Shown piece after piece: positions 44,068 to 54,325 of a DNA stretch of 64,000 nt. The stretch spans positions 1-64,000 of the forward strand of contig NZ_QLSX01000001.1 of NCBI RefSeq assembly GCF_003268885.1, given 5' to 3'. Every line of letters starts with the position of its first letter. Position 1 is the first letter of the stretch. The DNA is from Onishia taeanensis. GTDB lineage: Bacteria > Pseudomonadota > Gammaproteobacteria > Pseudomonadales > Halomonadaceae. The position numbers were made by a program, and so were the translations under genes. The notes below the pieces were generated by a model, which did no database searches, had not been told where the DNA came from, and was given only the letters and a program-made list of their open reading frames with translations.

Positions 44068-44807
44068 GCGAGGCAACCGACACCCTCAACGGTTTCGAAG
44101 CCGAGCAGGCCAGCACGCCCCGGGTGGTGGTGCTGATCTCAGGCAGCGGCAGCAACCTTCAGGCGCTGATCGACGCTCAGTCCTACGACGAACTGGGCGG
44201 CGAGATCGTCGCTGTGGTCTCTAACAAGGCCGATGCCTACGGCCTCAAGCGCGCACGGGATGCCGGCATCGAGGCAGTCGCCCTGCCCCACCGCGAATAC
44301 GACAGCCGCGAGGCCTTCGATGGCGCCCTGATCAAGGTGATTGAGCGCCACGAGCCGGACCTGGTCGTGCTGGCAGGCTTCATGCGCATCCTCACGCCGC
44401 GCTTCGTGCAGCGCTTCTACGGCCGCATGCTCAACATCCACCCCTCGTTGCTGCCGGCCTATCAGGGCCTGCACACCCATGCCCGGGCGCTGGCCGACGG
44501 CGTCACCGAGCACGGCGTCAGCGTGCACTTCGTCAGCGAGGAGCTGGACGGCGGCCCGGTCGTGGTTCAAGCGGCGGTCGACGTCACCCCCGAAGACACC
44601 GAAGACAGCCTTCAGCAGAAGGTCCAGAGCCGCGAGCACCTGATCTATCCGATCGCAGTGCGCTGGTTCCTCGAGGGTCGCCTCACGCTGGGCGCCCAGG
44701 GCCCGACCCTGGATGGCACTCCCCTGCCGCCCCAAGGCCTGCGCCTCTCCCACGCCGATGCTGCCGAAGAGCTCGACGAGGACCTGGAAGAAGACGGCGA
44801 CGCCTGA
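44064..44807 (+). CDS. purN: phosphoribosylglycinamide formyltransferase
   Basis: 247 residues. [17 protein letters not shown] near 22-38, [44 protein letters not shown] (Asn-His catalytic), and [14 protein letters not shown] (Asp). It uses 10-formyl-THF to make FGAR. The C-terminal ~20 residues are an acidic extension. It is translationally coupled to purM, and ends at a strong terminator. Confidence 0.97.
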   Translation: MSEATDTLNGFEAEQASTPRVVVLISGSGSNLQALIDAQSYDELGGEIVAVVSNKADAYGLKRARDAGIEAVALPHREYDSREAFDGALIKVIERHEPDLVVLAGFMRILTPRFVQRFYGRMLNIHPSLLPAYQGLHTHARALADGVTEHGVSVHFVSEELDGGPVVVQAAVDVTPEDTEDSLQQKVQSREHLIYPIAVRWFLEGRLTLGAQGPTLDGTPLPPQGLRLSHADAAEELDEDLEEDGDA

Positions 44808-44827
44808 CGCGAGCGCCGCTCACACGC

Positions 44828-44861
44828 AAGAAGGCCGCGCCCCGAGGGGCGCGGCCTTCTT
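44828..44861. terminator. bidirectional terminator between purN and lipA
   Basis: AAGAAGGCCGCGCCCC (44828-44843) pairs with GGGGCGCGGCCTTCTT (44846-44861), a 16-bp stem shared by two convergent genes. Confidence 0.88.
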
Positions 44862-44911
44862 GTATCTGGCTAATCGTGACTAGCGGCTAGCCAGGGTCTC
44901 GCGGTCGCGGC

Positions 44912-45922
44912 TTACTTGACCTCGATGCCGTGCGCCTGCCGATCGGCGTGATAGGAGGAGCGCACCAGCGGACCGGAAGCGACGTGCTTGAAGCCCATCG
45001 CCTTGCCCTGCTCGGCGAACCAGTCGAAGGTATCCGGGTGTACCCAGCGATCGATCGGCAGGTGGTTCTTGGACGGCTGCATGTACTGACCAAGGGTCAG
45101 CATATCGACGCCATGAGCCCGCAGGTCGCGCATCACCTCGATCACCTGCTCGTCGGTCTCGCCGACGCCGAGCATCAGGCCGGACTTGGTCATGACATCC
45201 GGGCGACGCGCCTTGTAGCCCTTGAGCAGATCCAGCGACCACTGATAGTCGGCCCCGGGACGCACCTTGCGGTACAGCGACGGCACGGTCTCCAGGTTGT
45301 GGTTGAAGACATCCGGCGGCGTCTGTTCGAGGGTGTCCAGCGCCACTTCCATGCGGCCACGGAAGTCCGGCACCAGCACCTCGATCTCGATCTCCGGGCT
45401 GTCGTTGCGAATCTCGCGAATGCAGTCGGCAAAGTGCTGCGACCCACCGTCGCGCAGGTCATCGCGATCCACCGAGGTGACCACCACGTAGTTCAGGCGC
45501 ATTTCGGCGATGGCCTCGGCGAGCTCCCGCGGCTCTTTCTCGTTGACCGCGTTGGGACGGCCATGGGCGACGTCACAGAACGGGCAGCGGCGGGTGCAGA
45601 TGTCACCGAGGATCATGAAGGTCGCGGTGCCGCCGTTGAAGCACTCGCCCAGATTGGGGCAGGACGCCTCTTCACAGACGGTGTGCAGGCCATGCTTGCG
45701 CAGGGTCTGCTTGATGCGCGTCACCTCCTGCGAGATCGGCATGCGCACCTTCAGCCAGTCTGGCTTGCGCGGCACGTTGTCGGTGGGAATCACCTTGACC
45801 GGAATGCGGGCGACCTTCTCGGCGCCGCGCAGCTTGACGCCGCGCTCGACCCTGGCCTTCTTCTTGGCGGCAGCAGCATCGGCGGTGGACGGGGTCACGG
45901 GGGTAGCGGTGCTTTCGGTCAT
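44912..45922 (-). CDS. lipA: lipoyl synthase
   Basis: 336 residues. Radical-SAM protein with the auxiliary cluster motif C-x4-C-x5-C ([15 protein letters not shown]) and the SAM cluster [13 protein letters not shown]. It has a ~45-residue Ala/Lys-rich N-terminal part before [10 protein letters not shown]. It inserts two sulfurs into octanoyl domains. Last gene of ybeD-lipB-lipA; 27 bases after lipB. Confidence 0.97.
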   Translation of the reverse strand: MTESTATPVTPSTADAAAAKKKARVERGVKLRGAEKVARIPVKVIPTDNVPRKPDWLKVRMPISQEVTRIKQTLRKHGLHTVCEEASCPNLGECFNGGTATFMILGDICTRRCPFCDVAHGRPNAVNEKEPRELAEAIAEMRLNYVVVTSVDRDDLRDGGSQHFADCIREIRNDSPEIEIEVLVPDFRGRMEVALDTLEQTPPDVFNHNLETVPSLYRKVRPGADYQWSLDLLKGYKARRPDVMTKSGLMLGVGETDEQVIEVMRDLRAHGVDMLTLGQYMQPSKNHLPIDRWVHPDTFDWFAEQGKAMGFKHVASGPLVRSSYHADRQAHGIEVK

Positions 45923-45949
45923 GATCAGGATATCCTGCGCTCGTAAACG

Positions 45950-46627
45950 TTAGGCACTCGCGCTCTGGTCGGAAACCAGAGAAGGCGGCATGCCGGGCTT
46001 GTCGGTGAGTTGCATGTTGCCAAGCCGCGCGGCCAGACAACGGACCAGGCGATGGGTCTCGGCGTCTACATCAGGGACGCCATCGACCAGGTCGGCGAGT
46101 TGGGTCATGGCCATACCAGCATAGCCACAGGGATTGATGCGCCCAAACGGCGACAGATCCATAGCCAGGTTCACAGCCACACCATGGAAACTGCAACCAC
46201 GACGGATGCGAAGCCCCAGAGAGGCGATCTTGGCATCACCCACATAGACCCCCGGGGCGTCAGGCCGCGCCCTTGCCGCGATACCATGCTCCGCGAGGGC
46301 ATCGACCACGGCCTCTTCCAGCGCGGTGACCAGGCTGCGCACGCCAAGCTTGGCACGCTTGACGTCGAGCAGCGGATAGATCACCAGTTGGCCGGGACCA
46401 TGGTAGGTCACCTGCCCGCCACGGTCGGTCTCGACCACCGGAATGTCGCCGGGCATCAACAGGTGCTCGGGGCGCCCTGCCTGCCCCTGAGTGAACACCG
46501 GGTCATGCTGGACCAGCCACAGTTGGTCGGGCTGGTCGGGCCCGCGGAGATCGGTGAGCTCACGCATGGCCTGCCAGACCGGCAGATAAGGCTGCCGACC
46601 GAGCCGATAGACCTCGAGTTCGGGCAT
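45950..46627 (-). CDS. lipB: octanoyl-ACP:protein N-octanoyltransferase
   Basis: 225 residues. The family motifs [18 protein letters not shown] (about 69-86), [22 protein letters not shown] with the catalytic Lys, and INPCGYAGM (catalytic Cys) are all present. It transfers the octanoyl group to E2 and GcvH subunits, the substrate for LipA. Its start overlaps the DUF493 gene stop. The order ybeD-lipB-lipA is conserved in gammaproteobacteria. Confidence 0.97.
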   Translation of the reverse strand: MPELEVYRLGRQPYLPVWQAMRELTDLRGPDQPDQLWLVQHDPVFTQGQAGRPEHLLMPGDIPVVETDRGGQVTYHGPGQLVIYPLLDVKRAKLGVRSLVTALEEAVVDALAEHGIAARARPDAPGVYVGDAKIASLGLRIRRGCSFHGVAVNLAMDLSPFGRINPCGYAGMAMTQLADLVDGVPDVDAETHRLVRCLAARLGNMQLTDKPGMPPSLVSDQSASA

Positions 46628-46938
46628 CAGATCACCATGTGCACGCGGCCAGAGGCCTTGAGGTCGGCGTGCAGGGCGGCGATTTGCTCGGGACCGGTCG
46701 CGGTGATGGTCAGGCGCACCGACTGGAACTTGCCGTTGCGGCTATCCACCAGACGCACGGTCTGTCGATCGAAGGCCGAGTCGTGGTCTTCGACAATCTT
46801 GATCACCAACTCGCTCAACCCTTCGACGGCGTCACCGACGATCTTCAGCGAATAGTCGCAGGGGTATTCGAGTTCGGTGGCGTGAGCTGACGCGGGAGCG
46901 CCGGCGAGGCGCATGTCCCGCAGGGACTTGTCGGTCAT
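46627..46938 (-). CDS. ybeD: DUF493 protein YbeD
   Basis: 103 residues from the ATG at 46938 ([13 protein letters not shown]); a TTG four codons upstream is possible. The ferredoxin-like DUF493 fold shows [25 protein letters not shown]-like [11 protein letters not shown], and the terminal SGRVHMVI. It resembles an ACT-like regulatory domain and is always next to lipB, suggesting a role in lipoate metabolism, but the function is unproven. Confidence 0.92.
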   Translation of the reverse strand: MTDKSLRDMRLAGAPASAHATELEYPCDYSLKIVGDAVEGLSELVIKIVEDHDSAFDRQTVRLVDSRNGKFQSVRLTITATGPEQIAALHADLKASGRVHMVI

Positions 46939-46998
46939 GAGCGTACTCAACGAATGGTTTATCCCAGTATTCTACTCAACCTATCCCCCTCAACCAAG

Positions 46999-47025
46999 AG
47001 CGGGCGGCCCTGATGGCCGCCCGCT
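46999..47025. terminator. stem-loop after dacA
   Basis: AGCGGGCGGCC (46999-47009) pairs with GGCCGCCCGCT (47015-47025). There is no T-run on the minus strand, so termination strength is uncertain. Confidence 0.5.
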
Positions 47026-47048
47026 GTCTTGATCACTACTAACCGCGC

Positions 47049-48251
47049 TCAGTCGAACAGGCCGCTGATGAAGCGTCGAACGCTGTCCAGCAGACGCTTG
47101 AAGATGCCGCCCTGATCAATGCTTTCCAGCGCCACCAGCGGACGCTCACCGATCACCTCATCACCCAGCTTGATTTCCAGGGTGCCAAGGCGCTCCCCTG
47201 CTTCCACCGGGGCATCGATCGATGCCGGCAGGTTGAGGCGCGCAGCCAGCTCTTCGCCCCGGCCGCGGGGAACCGTCATGCGAACTTCGCGATCGACCCC
47301 CAGGCGCAGGTTGTTCTTTTCGCCACCCCAGATGCGCGGCGTGGCGAGTACAGCGCCCTGCGGATAGAGCTCCATGGTCTCGTAGAAACGGAAGCCATAG
47401 CTCAACAGTTTCTGGGATTCCTGGGCGCGCGCTTCGTCAGAATTGGTGCCCATCACCACCGAGATCAGGCGCATATCGTCGCGCTTGGCAGAGGCCACCA
47501 GGCAGTAGCCTGCGGCTTCGGTATGACCAGTCTTAAGGCCATCGACGCTGGAATCACGCCACAGCAGACGGTTGCGGTTGGGCTGGCGGATATCGTTGTA
47601 GGTGTACTCCTTCTCGGCGTATACCTTGTACTGCTCCGGGTAGTCATTAATGATGTGGCGCGCCAGCAGGGCCAGGTCATGCGCCGAGGAATAGTGATCC
47701 TCATGCGGCAGGCCGGTGGCGTTGGCGAAATGGGTGTTGACCATCCCCATGCGGTCCGCCTGCTGGTTCATCAGATCCGCGAAAGCGGACTCGCCGCCGG
47801 CAATGTGCTCGGCAAGCGCGACGCTTGCGTCATTACCGGACTGGATGATCACCCCCTTGAGCAGCTGATCGACGCTGACCTGAGAGCCCTCCTGAATGAA
47901 CATCCGGGAGCCGCCGGTGCGCCAGGCCTTCTCGCTGACCAACACCTGATCATCGCGAGCGATGTTGCCGCGGGACAGCTCATGCTCGACCAGGTAGGCG
48001 GTCATCAGCTTGGTCAGGCTGGCCGGCGGCAGTCGCTCGTCGGCATTATGGCTGACCAGTACCTCGCCGGTATCGGCATCCATCAGGATCCAGGACGAAG
48101 CCGCGAGACTCGGCGGCGACGGAATCATGGTCTGTGGTCGGGGACTGTCGACCTCCTGCGCCTGGAGCGGCAGGGCAAAACACATCAGGCACAGCAGGAG
48201 CGCGGACATCAGGCGTTGGCCGAGGCCGGCGCGGAACAGTGAGACTTTCAT
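47049..48251 (-). CDS. dacA: D-alanyl-D-alanine carboxypeptidase (PBP5/6)
   Basis: 400 residues. The signal peptide runs to about LPLQAQE (28-33). Penicillin-binding motifs: PASLTKLM (SxxK), SGN in IQSGNDASVALAEH, and KTGH. The C-terminal beta domain ends with an amphipathic membrane anchor (FKRLLDSVRRFISGLFD). It trims pentapeptides in the periplasm. Downstream of rlpA with a 57-base gap. Confidence 0.96.
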   Translation of the reverse strand: MKVSLFRAGLGQRLMSALLLCLMCFALPLQAQEVDSPRPQTMIPSPPSLAASSWILMDADTGEVLVSHNADERLPPASLTKLMTAYLVEHELSRGNIARDDQVLVSEKAWRTGGSRMFIQEGSQVSVDQLLKGVIIQSGNDASVALAEHIAGGESAFADLMNQQADRMGMVNTHFANATGLPHEDHYSSAHDLALLARHIINDYPEQYKVYAEKEYTYNDIRQPNRNRLLWRDSSVDGLKTGHTEAAGYCLVASAKRDDMRLISVVMGTNSDEARAQESQKLLSYGFRFYETMELYPQGAVLATPRIWGGEKNNLRLGVDREVRMTVPRGRGEELAARLNLPASIDAPVEAGERLGTLEIKLGDEVIGERPLVALESIDQGGIFKRLLDSVRRFISGLFD

Positions 48252-48308
48252 GACAACATTTCTCGTGGCGTTGAGCGAAGGGAATTAAATGGGACAGCGG
48301 CACGCGTC

Positions 48309-49247
48309 TCAGGTGCCGTCATGAATCACCAGGGCCTGATCGAAGCCTGCACGACGCAGGGCCTCGCGCACCGATTCAAGGTCCCCGGTAGCGGCCAGCG
48401 GGCCCACCTGCACGCGGTGCAGGCGAGCATCGCTGGTCACGCGAACCGGCTGGTTGAGCTCGTCCTCCAAGCGGGTCTTGAGGGCCTGGGCATTGCCCTG
48501 AGACCCCAAGGCCGCGACCTGGAGGAAAAGCGAACCGTCGGTGTCGGCGTTTTCAGCGACGTCGCGATCAGACGTCGCCTGTTGCTCCGGCGCATTGCGA
48601 CGGGCTGTGGTGCTCGTGCCTGCCGTATCGTTGCCGGCCGGCGTCTTGCCGGAGTGGCGAGCCTGCCAGGCCACCGGGTCGATTGCCTCGACCCTGACCC
48701 GGCCGGTGCCTCGATCCAGAATATTGAGCCGGGCCGCCGCCGCATAGGACAAGTCGATCTCGCGGCTACCGTGAAAGGGGCCGCGATCGTTGACCCGCAC
48801 GATCACCTGGCGACCGTTATCCAGGTTAGTGACGCGAACATAGCTCGGCAGCGGCAGGGAACGATGGGCCGCCGACATCTCGTACATGTCGTAGATATCG
48901 CCGCTGGCGGTGGCATAGCCGTGAAACTTCTTACCATACCAGGACGCCGTGCCCTCCTGTCGATAGCCCCGCGGATCGTCGAGCACGTGATACGTCTTGC
49001 CCCAGACTTCGTAGGTCGAACGATTGCCCCCGCTGGCGCGTGGCTCAGGACGCGGCACCGCATCGGGCACATTGGCCACGTCGGGCGGCGTCTCGGGGTA
49101 GGCATCGCTGGACATGGCATAGCGGCCACCGGCGGTACCCGCGTCCGCCGGCGGCGCTGATGAGCTCACCGGCTGCACACTGCCACCGCCAGCGGCGCAG
49201 CCCGCCAGCAGAGCAATAGCCGGAAGCAGTATCCACAATGGCTTCAT
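48309..49247 (-). CDS. rlpA: septal ring lytic transglycosylase RlpA
   Basis: 312 residues. Lipoprotein signal with LLAGC (Cys17). The double-psi beta-barrel (DPBB) domain includes GTASWYGKKFHGYATASGDIYDM, AAHRSLPLPSYVRVTNLDNGRQVIVRVNDRGPF and the catalytic Asp/His context. A C-terminal SPOR domain (about 235-312, SLFLQVAALGSQGNAQALKTRL) targets denuded glycan at the septum. It cleaves naked glycan strands. GGAGGAG precedes the start, which overlaps the mltB end. Confidence 0.95.
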   Translation of the reverse strand: MKPLWILLPAIALLAGCAAGGGSVQPVSSSAPPADAGTAGGRYAMSSDAYPETPPDVANVPDAVPRPEPRASGGNRSTYEVWGKTYHVLDDPRGYRQEGTASWYGKKFHGYATASGDIYDMYEMSAAHRSLPLPSYVRVTNLDNGRQVIVRVNDRGPFHGSREIDLSYAAAARLNILDRGTGRVRVEAIDPVAWQARHSGKTPAGNDTAGTSTTARRNAPEQQATSDRDVAENADTDGSLFLQVAALGSQGNAQALKTRLEDELNQPVRVTSDARLHRVQVGPLAATGDLESVREALRRAGFDQALVIHDGT

Positions 49248-50287
49248 GCCGACTCCTCCCGAGCAATCGCCTCGGCCAGCTCAGTCACCGCCATGGCGTA
49301 GAGGTGGCTATGGTTGTAGCGAGTGATTACATAGAAATTATACAGACCAAGCCGGTAGCGGTAGGCGCCATCGGCCAGATCCAGCGCCAGCGGAATCACC
49401 TCGGCGTTGGCTGCCAGGCGGTCTTGCGAGTCGGCTACGACACCCGCCTCGGCCAGCATGGAGAGCCGGGCATAGGGCGGCCGTGTCTGATTGAAATCTA
49501 TCGTCGCCGGTGGCGTTTGGGGGCCGCTGGCCTCGACATAAAGCTCGCCCTCGGGGCGCCAGCCATGTTCAGCGAAGTAGTTGGCCACGCTGCCAATGGC
49601 ATCGACCGGATTGCGCCACAGGTCACGCACGCCATCATCGTCGAAGTCGACGGCATAGGCCCGGTAGCTGGTGGGGATGAACTGGGGATAGCCCATGGCG
49701 CCGGCATAGGAGCCCTTGAGGCTTCCCGGGGCCACACCGGCCTGGTGAGTAATTTCCAGGAAGGCCGCCAGCTCGCCGCGGAAGAAGTCGCCACGCTTGG
49801 GATGATGAAATGCCAGGGTGGCCAGCGAATCCAGCACGCGGTGACTGCCCGTCACTCGCCCATAGTCGGTCTCAACGCCGATGATGGCGGCAATCACCGG
49901 CGCCGGCACGCCATACTCGGCCTCGGCTCGCGCAAACGCCTCACGATGCTCGGCGATGAAGGCCGCACCGCGCTCGATGCGTGCGGGCTTGAGGAAAATG
50001 GCACGGTATTGATCCCAGCGCAGATGACGCTCGGCGGCACCTGCCATGGCATCCAGCACTGCCTGCCGATAGTCGGCGTCGCTCAGCGCATCAGTCAGCC
50101 AGTCCCGCTCGATGCCCTGTCCGGCCAGCTCGTCGACCAGTGCCGCCACCTCAGGGTGCGTGGACGGGTCGAAATGCTCATCGTATTGACTGTCGGCGGC
50201 ACTCGCCGCCTGGGTGCACAGACCCAGGCCCAGCCCAAGCCCGGCGATGAGGGGCAACAGCTTCCTTGTCGTACGTCCTGCGATCAT
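49244..50287 (-). CDS. mltB: membrane-bound lytic murein transglycosylase B
   Basis: 347 residues. The signal peptide ends near TQAASAAD, without a lipobox Cys, so this homolog is soluble or periplasmic rather than a lipoprotein. The SLT_2 catalytic domain has the Glu in IIGVETDYGRVTG and GAMGYPQFIPTSYRAYAVDFDDDG. It cleaves glycan with anhydroMurNAc formation. Downstream of rodA. Confidence 0.94.
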   Translation of the reverse strand: MIAGRTTRKLLPLIAGLGLGLGLCTQAASAADSQYDEHFDPSTHPEVAALVDELAGQGIERDWLTDALSDADYRQAVLDAMAGAAERHLRWDQYRAIFLKPARIERGAAFIAEHREAFARAEAEYGVPAPVIAAIIGVETDYGRVTGSHRVLDSLATLAFHHPKRGDFFRGELAAFLEITHQAGVAPGSLKGSYAGAMGYPQFIPTSYRAYAVDFDDDGVRDLWRNPVDAIGSVANYFAEHGWRPEGELYVEASGPQTPPATIDFNQTRPPYARLSMLAEAGVVADSQDRLAANAEVIPLALDLADGAYRYRLGLYNFYVITRYNHSHLYAMAVTELAEAIAREESA

Positions 50288-50316
50288 CGATCAGGGCTCT
50301 CCGTGGTCAATGCCCC

Positions 50317-51480
50317 CTAACGGGGCAATAACCGCCGATGGGAATGAATGGACATGAGAATACCGAAACCGGCCATCAAGGTCACGCTGGAGGTCCCGCC
50401 GAAACTGACCAGCGGTAGCGGCACGCCCACCACCGGCAGGATACCGCTGACCATGCCCACATTGACGAATACATAGATGAAGAAGGTCAAAATGATACTG
50501 CCCGCCAGCAGGCGACCGAAACTGTCCTGGGCGCCATTGGAGAGCCATAGGCCCCGAGCGACGATAAGCAGGTACAGGCACAGCACCAGCAGCATGCCCA
50601 CCAGACCAAATTCCTCGCCAAGCACCGCGACGATAAAGTCGGTGTGGCGTTCGGGCAGGAACTCGAGCTGGGACTGCGTCCCCTCCAGCCAGCCCTTGCC
50701 GAATACCCCGCCACTGCCAATGGCGGTGGTCGACTGAATGATGTTCCAGCCGGCGCCCAGCGGGTCGCTCTCGGGGTTGAGAAAGGTCAGCACGCGCTGG
50801 CGCTGATAGTCATGCATGTTCATCCACAACAGTGGCAGGGCCGAGGCAACCAGCACGCTGAGGAAGGCGATGAAACGCCAGGACAATCCGGCCAGCAACA
50901 CCACGAACACGGCAGCCGTCGCCACCAGCAGTGAGGTACCGAGATCCGGCTGCCGAGCGATCAGGACCACGGGCACCGCCAGGATCAGCGCACAGACCAG
51001 CAAATCCGGCAGTCGTGGCGGCAGCTGACGCCGCCCCAGATAAGCGGCGAGCATCATCGGCATAGCCAACTTCATCAACTCCGAGGGCTGAAAGCGCATC
51101 ACCCCGGGGATGACCAGCCAGCGCTTGGCCCCCATCCCGACATCACCCATCACTTCCACCGCCACCAGCATCAGCAGGGTCCCGCCATAGGCCAGTGGCG
51201 ACCAGCGCATCAGGGTCACGGGAGACAGCTGGGCCAGCACGAACATCACCATCAGGGCCACGCCCAGGCGCAAGGCCTGCGCCTCTACCACGACCATACT
51301 CTGCCCGCTGGCACTGTAAAGCACCACCAGCCCCGCCCCCATCAGCACCAGCAGCAACAGCACCAGCCAGGGGTCCAGATGCACACGCATCCACAGGCTC
51401 TTGCGTCGCGACATGCCACTCTGAGGTGGCCTGACCGGACGGCCGCGCAGAGACCTAGTCAGATCACTCAGCGCCGTCAT
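50317..51480 (-). CDS. rodA: peptidoglycan glycosyltransferase RodA (SEDS)
   Basis: 387 residues with about ten membrane helices. SEDS features: FQPSELMKLAMPMMLAAYL, RQPDLGTSLLV, and the catalytic Asp region, GWLEGTQSQLEFLPERHTDFIVAVLGEEFGLVG, and PLPLVSFGGTSS. It polymerises glycan for elongation in complex with PBP2. The start overlaps the mrdA stop by four bases. Confidence 0.97.
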   Translation of the reverse strand: MTALSDLTRSLRGRPVRPPQSGMSRRKSLWMRVHLDPWLVLLLLVLMGAGLVVLYSASGQSMVVVEAQALRLGVALMVMFVLAQLSPVTLMRWSPLAYGGTLLMLVAVEVMGDVGMGAKRWLVIPGVMRFQPSELMKLAMPMMLAAYLGRRQLPPRLPDLLVCALILAVPVVLIARQPDLGTSLLVATAAVFVVLLAGLSWRFIAFLSVLVASALPLLWMNMHDYQRQRVLTFLNPESDPLGAGWNIIQSTTAIGSGGVFGKGWLEGTQSQLEFLPERHTDFIVAVLGEEFGLVGMLLVLCLYLLIVARGLWLSNGAQDSFGRLLAGSIILTFFIYVFVNVGMVSGILPVVGVPLPLVSFGGTSSVTLMAGFGILMSIHSHRRLLPR

Positions 51481-53360
51481 GCGTCATCTCCCTGGGCGTC
51501 ATCTTCATCGTCGTTCCCCAATAGCCAGGCATCCGCCATGTCGCGTGCCAGATAAGAGGCATGACTGCTGCCGCCGCCGGCATTTTCGATGACCACCGAG
51601 ATCGCGATCTGCGGGTCATCCACCGGCGCGAAGGCGATGAACAGCGCATGGTCACGCAGCCGCTCGGCGAGCTCATCGGCGTTGTACTTCTCATCCTGAC
51701 CAAGCGAAAACACCTGCGCGGTACCCGACTTGCCGCCCATGCGGTACTCAAGGCCCTTGCCGGCACGCCGCGCCGTGCCCTCACGCCCCGAGAGCACGTT
51801 CTCCATGCCAGCGTAGATGTCATCCCACCACTCAGGGTTCTCGATGGTGATGTCATCCTTGGTATCCGGTAAGTCGACCGGCACCTCCTCGCCGCCGATG
51901 CGTTTGGCCAGTCGCGGTTTGACCCAGTGACCGCGGTTCGCCAACACGGCCGTGGCCGTCGCCAGTTGAAGCGGTGTGACCTGCAGATAACCTTGCCCGA
52001 TCCCCACCGAAAGGGTCTCACCGGGGTACCAGGGCTGGTTGAAGCGTTCGCGCTTCCATTCGCGCGAGGGCATCAAGCCAGTGCTCTCGCCATAGACGTC
52101 CTGGGTAACGTGCTCACCGAAGCCGAACTGATGCATATGTTCGCTGATAGCATCGATACCCACCTCATGGGCCAGGCTATAGAAATAGGTGTTGTTGGAC
52201 ACCGTGATGGCGCGCTCCATGTCGACCTTGCCATGCCCCCAGCGCAGCCAGTTGCGATAGCGACGCGAATCGTTGGGCAACTGGTAATAGCCCGGATCAT
52301 AGATGGTATCGCTGGGCGTAATTTCCCCTTCGATCAGGCCAGACAGCGCCATGAAAGGCTTGATCGTCGAGCCCGCCGGATAGTGACCGCGAGCGGCGCG
52401 ATTGAAGAGCGGCAGGTCGATATTGTTCTGCAGCGCCCGGTAAGACGCCACATCGATACCGGTCACGAACTGGTTGCTGTCGAAACCGGGCGTCGAGACC
52501 ATGGCCAGAATCTCGCCGGTCTGCGGGGCGATGGCCACGATAGAGCCGCGCCGTCCGTCCATCAGGTCAACGGCCAGGGACTGAAGGTCCTTGTCGATGG
52601 TGAGCGTCAGGTTTTTTCCTGGCACGGGATCGGTGCGCCCCAGCTCGCGCAGCACGCGCCCCCGGGCATTGGTTTCAACCTTGCGCAGCCCTGCCTGGCC
52701 GTGAAGCTCTGTCTCGTAGTAACGCTCGATGCCGGTCTTGCCGACGAAGTGGGTGCCGGCGTAGTTGCCGGGATCCAGCTGATTGAGCTCTTCTGCGTTG
52801 ATGCGCCCGACGAACCCCAGCGCATGCGACATGATCTTGGCATCCGGATAGTAGCGCAGCAGCTGAGCCTCGACCTCGACACCCGGCAGGCGATAGCGAT
52901 TGACGGCGAGCTTGGCGATCTGCTCCTCGCTGAGATCACTCATCAACAATGCCGGCTGAAAGGGTCGCTGGCGCTGCCGGGAGCGCTCGCGGAACGCCTC
53001 GATCTCGGCATCAGGCAGATCGAGAAGATCGATCAGCAGCCCCAGGGTGGCATCGATGTCATCGACCCGCTCGCGCACCAGGGTAAGGTTGTAGGTCGGT
53101 CGATTCTCGGCCAGAAGCTCGCCGTTACGGTCATAGATCAGCCCGCGAGTGGGCGGCAGGGGCTCGACCCGGACCCGGTTGTTCTCCGAGCGCGTGATGT
53201 AGACATCATGCTGGACCACCTGCAAATAGACGAGCCGCGCCATCAAGGCACCGGTGAGCAGGACCACCAGGCAAGCCGCGACCAGCGAGCGGACGCGGAA
53301 GGTATGCATTTCCTGACGGGCATTCTTCAGCGCCTGACGATGCTTACGCATGAGGGGCAC
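51477..53360 (-). CDS. mrdA: penicillin-binding protein 2 (elongation transpeptidase)
   Basis: 627 residues. A single membrane anchor is at residues 23-47. The pedestal/dimer domain includes PTRGLIYDRNGELLAENRP, and the transpeptidase shows STIKPF (SxxK), SNN in VSNNTYFYS, and KSGTAQVF. It crosslinks lateral-wall peptidoglycan with RodA. The C-terminal tail is acidic (NDDEDDAQGDD). It sits after rlmH in the conserved rsfS-rlmH-mrdA-rodA order. Confidence 0.97.
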   Translation of the reverse strand: MPLMRKHRQALKNARQEMHTFRVRSLVAACLVVLLTGALMARLVYLQVVQHDVYITRSENNRVRVEPLPPTRGLIYDRNGELLAENRPTYNLTLVRERVDDIDATLGLLIDLLDLPDAEIEAFRERSRQRQRPFQPALLMSDLSEEQIAKLAVNRYRLPGVEVEAQLLRYYPDAKIMSHALGFVGRINAEELNQLDPGNYAGTHFVGKTGIERYYETELHGQAGLRKVETNARGRVLRELGRTDPVPGKNLTLTIDKDLQSLAVDLMDGRRGSIVAIAPQTGEILAMVSTPGFDSNQFVTGIDVASYRALQNNIDLPLFNRAARGHYPAGSTIKPFMALSGLIEGEITPSDTIYDPGYYQLPNDSRRYRNWLRWGHGKVDMERAITVSNNTYFYSLAHEVGIDAISEHMHQFGFGEHVTQDVYGESTGLMPSREWKRERFNQPWYPGETLSVGIGQGYLQVTPLQLATATAVLANRGHWVKPRLAKRIGGEEVPVDLPDTKDDITIENPEWWDDIYAGMENVLSGREGTARRAGKGLEYRMGGKSGTAQVFSLGQDEKYNADELAERLRDHALFIAFAPVDDPQIAISVVIENAGGGSSHASYLARDMADAWLLGNDDEDDAQGDDA

Positions 53361-53428
53361 TCGCGGATTCCGACAACATCAAAACGATCACTCTCCACGG
53401 GAGCGACAGGCTCTCGGCCTTAGACGAC

Positions 53429-53896
53429 TCAACGGTGATAAGGGTGGCCGACCAGCAGGGTCCAGGCCCGATAGAGCTGCTCGGCCAGCAGAATACGCAC
53501 CAGCGGATGCGGCAGCGTCAGCGGCGACAGCGACCAGCGCTGGTGAGCACTCGCCGACAGTTTAGGCTCCAACCCCTCAGGCCCACCGATCAGCAGTGCC
53601 ACATCACGTCCTTCCAGACGCCACTGATCGGCCTCTTGGGCCAACTGTTCGGTACTCCAGGGCTTGCCGCCTACTTCCAACGCGACAAGCTGCTCGTTGC
53701 CGCGCAGCTTGTCACGCATCCGCTCGCCTTCCAGGGCAATGGCTCGCGCCGTGTCGGCGTTCTTGCCCCGGGCGCCGGGGGGTATCTCGTGTATTTCCAG
53801 GGCGAAGTCCCGGGGCAGGCGCTTGCGATACTCCTCGACGCCCTTCTCCACCCAGTCAGGCATGCGCGTGCCGACCGCCAGCACGCGCAACTTCAC
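53429..53896 (-). CDS. rlmH: 23S rRNA pseudouridine1915 N3-methyltransferase
   Basis: 155 residues, SPOUT fold. [28 protein letters not shown] at the N-terminus, [33 protein letters not shown] and YHR at the C-terminus are diagnostic. It modifies helix 69 on the 70S ribosome. Four-base overlap with rsfS. Confidence 0.97.
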   Translation of the reverse strand: MKLRVLAVGTRMPDWVEKGVEEYRKRLPRDFALEIHEIPPGARGKNADTARAIALEGERMRDKLRGNEQLVALEVGGKPWSTEQLAQEADQWRLEGRDVALLIGGPEGLEPKLSASAHQRWSLSPLTLPHPLVRILLAEQLYRAWTLLVGHPYHR

Positions 53897-54258
53897 GCCA
53901 GGCCTCCGCCTTGGCGCTCATGGGCGCCATCGCGGGGCAACTCGGTCCACAGCCGCTCGAGGTCATAGAGGTCACGGGCTTCGGGAAGCATCACGTGAAC
54001 CACCAGGTCGCCCAAATCGACCAGCACCCAGTCGGCACCGCTATGGCCTTCGACGCCAAGCGGCATCACGTCATGTTCCTTGACGGTCTCGACCACGTTA
54101 TTGGCAAGCGCCGCCACGTGACGGCTGGAGGTCCCGCTGACAATCACCATCTGATCGGTCACATCAGTCAAATCGGATACGTCGAGAGTGGTGATGTCCT
54201 GGCCCTTCAGTGACTCCAGGGCATCGATGACCAGGGGTTTCAAAACGTCGATGTGCAT
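53893..54258 (-). CDS. rsfS: ribosomal silencing factor RsfS
   Basis: 121 residues with the full family pattern: [43 protein letters not shown], and [35 protein letters not shown]. It binds uL14 and blocks subunit joining in stationary phase. Between nadD and rlmH. Confidence 0.97.
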   Translation of the reverse strand: MHIDVLKPLVIDALESLKGQDITTLDVSDLTDVTDQMVIVSGTSSRHVAALANNVVETVKEHDVMPLGVEGHSGADWVLVDLGDLVVHVMLPEARDLYDLERLWTELPRDGAHERQGGGLA

Positions 54259-54325
54259 ATCGCCTCATTCATGAATGCATGGTTCAACGCCTATTCTACC
54301 CGTTTGAGACCCTGGCGACAGCGCC